From: DATAPD01 sp036265385
Lineage (GTDB): Bacteria > Acidobacteriota > Terriglobia > Terriglobales > Acidobacteriaceae
Length of the DNA: 64,000 nucleotides
Direction: 5' to 3'
NCBI GenBank assembly: GCA_036265385.1
Contig: DATAPD010000055.1
Span: forward strand, 1-64,000
Shown: positions 62,990 to 64,000 of the stretch, piece after piece
Layout: each line of letters opens with the position of its first letter
Position numbering within the stretch: position 1 is the stretch's first letter
The notes under the pieces: generated by a model
Told to the model about the DNA's origin: nothing
The model's database searches: none
What the model saw: only the letters and a program-made list of their open reading frames with translations
Program-made: the position numbers and the translations under genes

Positions 62990-63079
62990 CGCGGAACTCC
63001 ACTTTCTGAATTCACATGCTCGGCCTGAACTTACTTGCTGCGCCTCCGCTGGTCAACGGCTTTTTGCCGCCGCACAGGA

Positions 63080-64000
63080 TTATTCATACCGGAGTGCTTC
63101 AACCGGGTCCAACTTCGCTGCGCGCGACGCCGGAACCATTCCACTCGCGACGCCCACTAACAAGAGTACCCCCGCCGAAATCATCACCGTCATCATCGAG
63201 ATCTTCAGGTGAATGTCGCCCTTCCCAGACTCGTCTTCAAACAACGGTCCCATCATCGGCAACGTTCCCACCGCCGCCGCTACTGCATAGGACACCATGA
63301 TTCCCAGCAATCCGCCCAGCATCATGATCAGCAGAGTTTCCGCCAGGAACTGCGCCTGAATATGCCATTTCTTCGCACCTAATGCTCGGCGCAACCCAAT
63401 CTCTCGGATTCGTTCATCCACTGACACCAGCATGATGTTCATCACGCCCACGGCTCCAATCCCGAGCGTGAGCGTTCCGATAAACGTCAACAGTACTTCC
63501 AACCCGATCGTGATCCCATCGATCACCGGACGAAACTCGTCTCGCCCGAACATTTGAATTGCCTTTTCATCCGTCGGTGAAAACTGCTGACGCGTCGCGA
63601 CCGCGGCCCGCACCTGTGCCATTGCGCGCTTTTCAAAATGCGGGGCAATCGGCTCGAACACCATCACCGCGGCATATCGCGTGTTCCAGAGATCGCCTGC
63701 CGCGCTGTAGGGAATCCATGCCGACTCATCGTCACTGGAAAAATAATTGCTCAATTGAATTTTCCGCGCCATCACGCCGATCACCGTGAAGCGCACGCCG
63801 CCGATCAACACCGTCTCGCCCACTGCGGGCCTGCCGCTGAAGAGCTGCTCGCGTGTACGTCCGCCCAGAAACACCACGCGCCGACGCTCCATCTCGTCGC
63901 TCGAGTTGATCCACCGACCTTCCGCGGGCACCTCATTCCGCATCTCGCCGTACTCCGGACAAACGCCTCGCACCGCGGCGGTTCCTACCATCCGATCGCC
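63080..64000 (-). CDS. MacB-type ABC transporter permease, C-terminal part (partial)
   Basis: The frame runs in from the right edge and ends at 63080, giving about 306 visible residues. Part of the periplasmic MacB core is seen (VPAEGRWINSSDEMERRRVV, VGETVLIGGVRFTVIGVMAR) and the FtsX domain: GITIGLEVLLTFIGTLTLGI, GVMNIMLVSVDERIREIGLR, RALGAKKWHIQAQFLAETLL and ISAGVLLLVGVASGMVPASR. MacB-like permeases with their ATPase partner export macrolides, lipoproteins or toxins, or act as mechanotransmitters. The ATPase partner would lie to the right of the window. Confidence 0.88.
   Translation of the reverse strand, partial: GDRMVGTAAVRGVCPEYGEMRNEVPAEGRWINSSDEMERRRVVFLGGRTREQLFSGRPAVGETVLIGGVRFTVIGVMARKIQLSNYFSSDDESAWIPYSAAGDLWNTRYAAVMVFEPIAPHFEKRAMAQVRAAVATRQQFSPTDEKAIQMFGRDEFRPVIDGITIGLEVLLTFIGTLTLGIGAVGVMNIMLVSVDERIREIGLRRALGAKKWHIQAQFLAETLLIMMLGGLLGIMVSYAVAAAVGTLPMMGPLFEDESGKGDIHLKISMMTVMISAGVLLLVGVASGMVPASRAAKLDPVEALRYE

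Overview
The window is a contiguous bacterial chromosome segment with dense coding, short intergenic gaps and a moderately high GC content. It most resembles the Acidobacteriota (Terriglobia, Koribacter-like). The reasons are the sequence style of RpoB and RpoC (RpoC starts from TTG with a MYRSSPFEMANP-type N-terminus, RpoB carries an eight-cysteine insert), many secreted proteins with TPR, carboxypeptidase-regulatory-like or DUF4382 domains, and intergenic repeats of the GTCATTCCGAGCGAAGCGAGG type. This assignment is an inference from recognition; no search was run. I see no prophage, insertion sequence, CRISPR array or rRNA.

Region 1 (1-13375) is the conserved translation/transcription block: tuf (3' end), rpmG, tRNA-Trp, secE, nusG, rplK, rplA, rplJ, rplL, rpoB, rpoC, closed by a Rho-independent terminator. 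The spacers carry clear RNA structure: a perfect hairpin between rplJ and rplL, and three hairpins plus one just before the rpoB ribosome site in the 451-nt rplL-rpoB gap. Two 29-nt CTAG-rich elements in opposite orientation sit before rplA and before rpoC.

Region 2 (13487-28541) is mixed housekeeping: a YihY/BrkB membrane protein, pyruvate kinase, a small ABM-like protein overlapping an alpha/beta hydrolase, rhomboid and M28 peptidases on the minus strand, then a plus-strand run of a LysW-like acidic zinc protein, two secreted beta-sandwich proteins and a GIDE/LemA pair. It continues with ribosomal protein S1, a HIT hydrolase, a beta-lactamase-fold serine hydrolase, LigA and a GNAT acetyltransferase.

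Region 3 (28570-46566) is accessory and envelope-rich: secreted TPR proteins, two DinB-fold proteins, a diacylglycerol-kinase-like lipid kinase, a DUF457 membrane hydrolase, RidA, a DUF4382 lipoprotein, an orphan hydantoinase B, MerR, ATP-grasp, Dps, TonB and a membrane-fused spermidine-synthase-like protein. A 14-codon lysine-rich ORF with a strong ribosome site and its own terminator lies at 38846-38890.

Region 4 (46740-64000) has a redox neighbourhood (di-haem peroxidase, VOC protein, cytochrome P460, zinc alcohol dehydrogenase), a Tat-exported class V aminotransferase-like protein, an M23 peptidase, a PadR regulator with an almost ideal promoter overlapping a dyad and a coupled membrane protein, divergent dinG-like helicase and der, and a minus-strand run of thioesterase, ExbD, a multi-pass membrane protein and a MacB-type permease cut by the window edge.

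The most unusual items are the RpoB zinc-ribbon insert, the rplL-rpoB RNA structures, the lysine-rich micro-ORF, the LysW-like protein lacking the usual C-terminal attachment motif, the PadR promoter architecture and the inverted repeat families. None is proven to be a new system; each is stated with a test.
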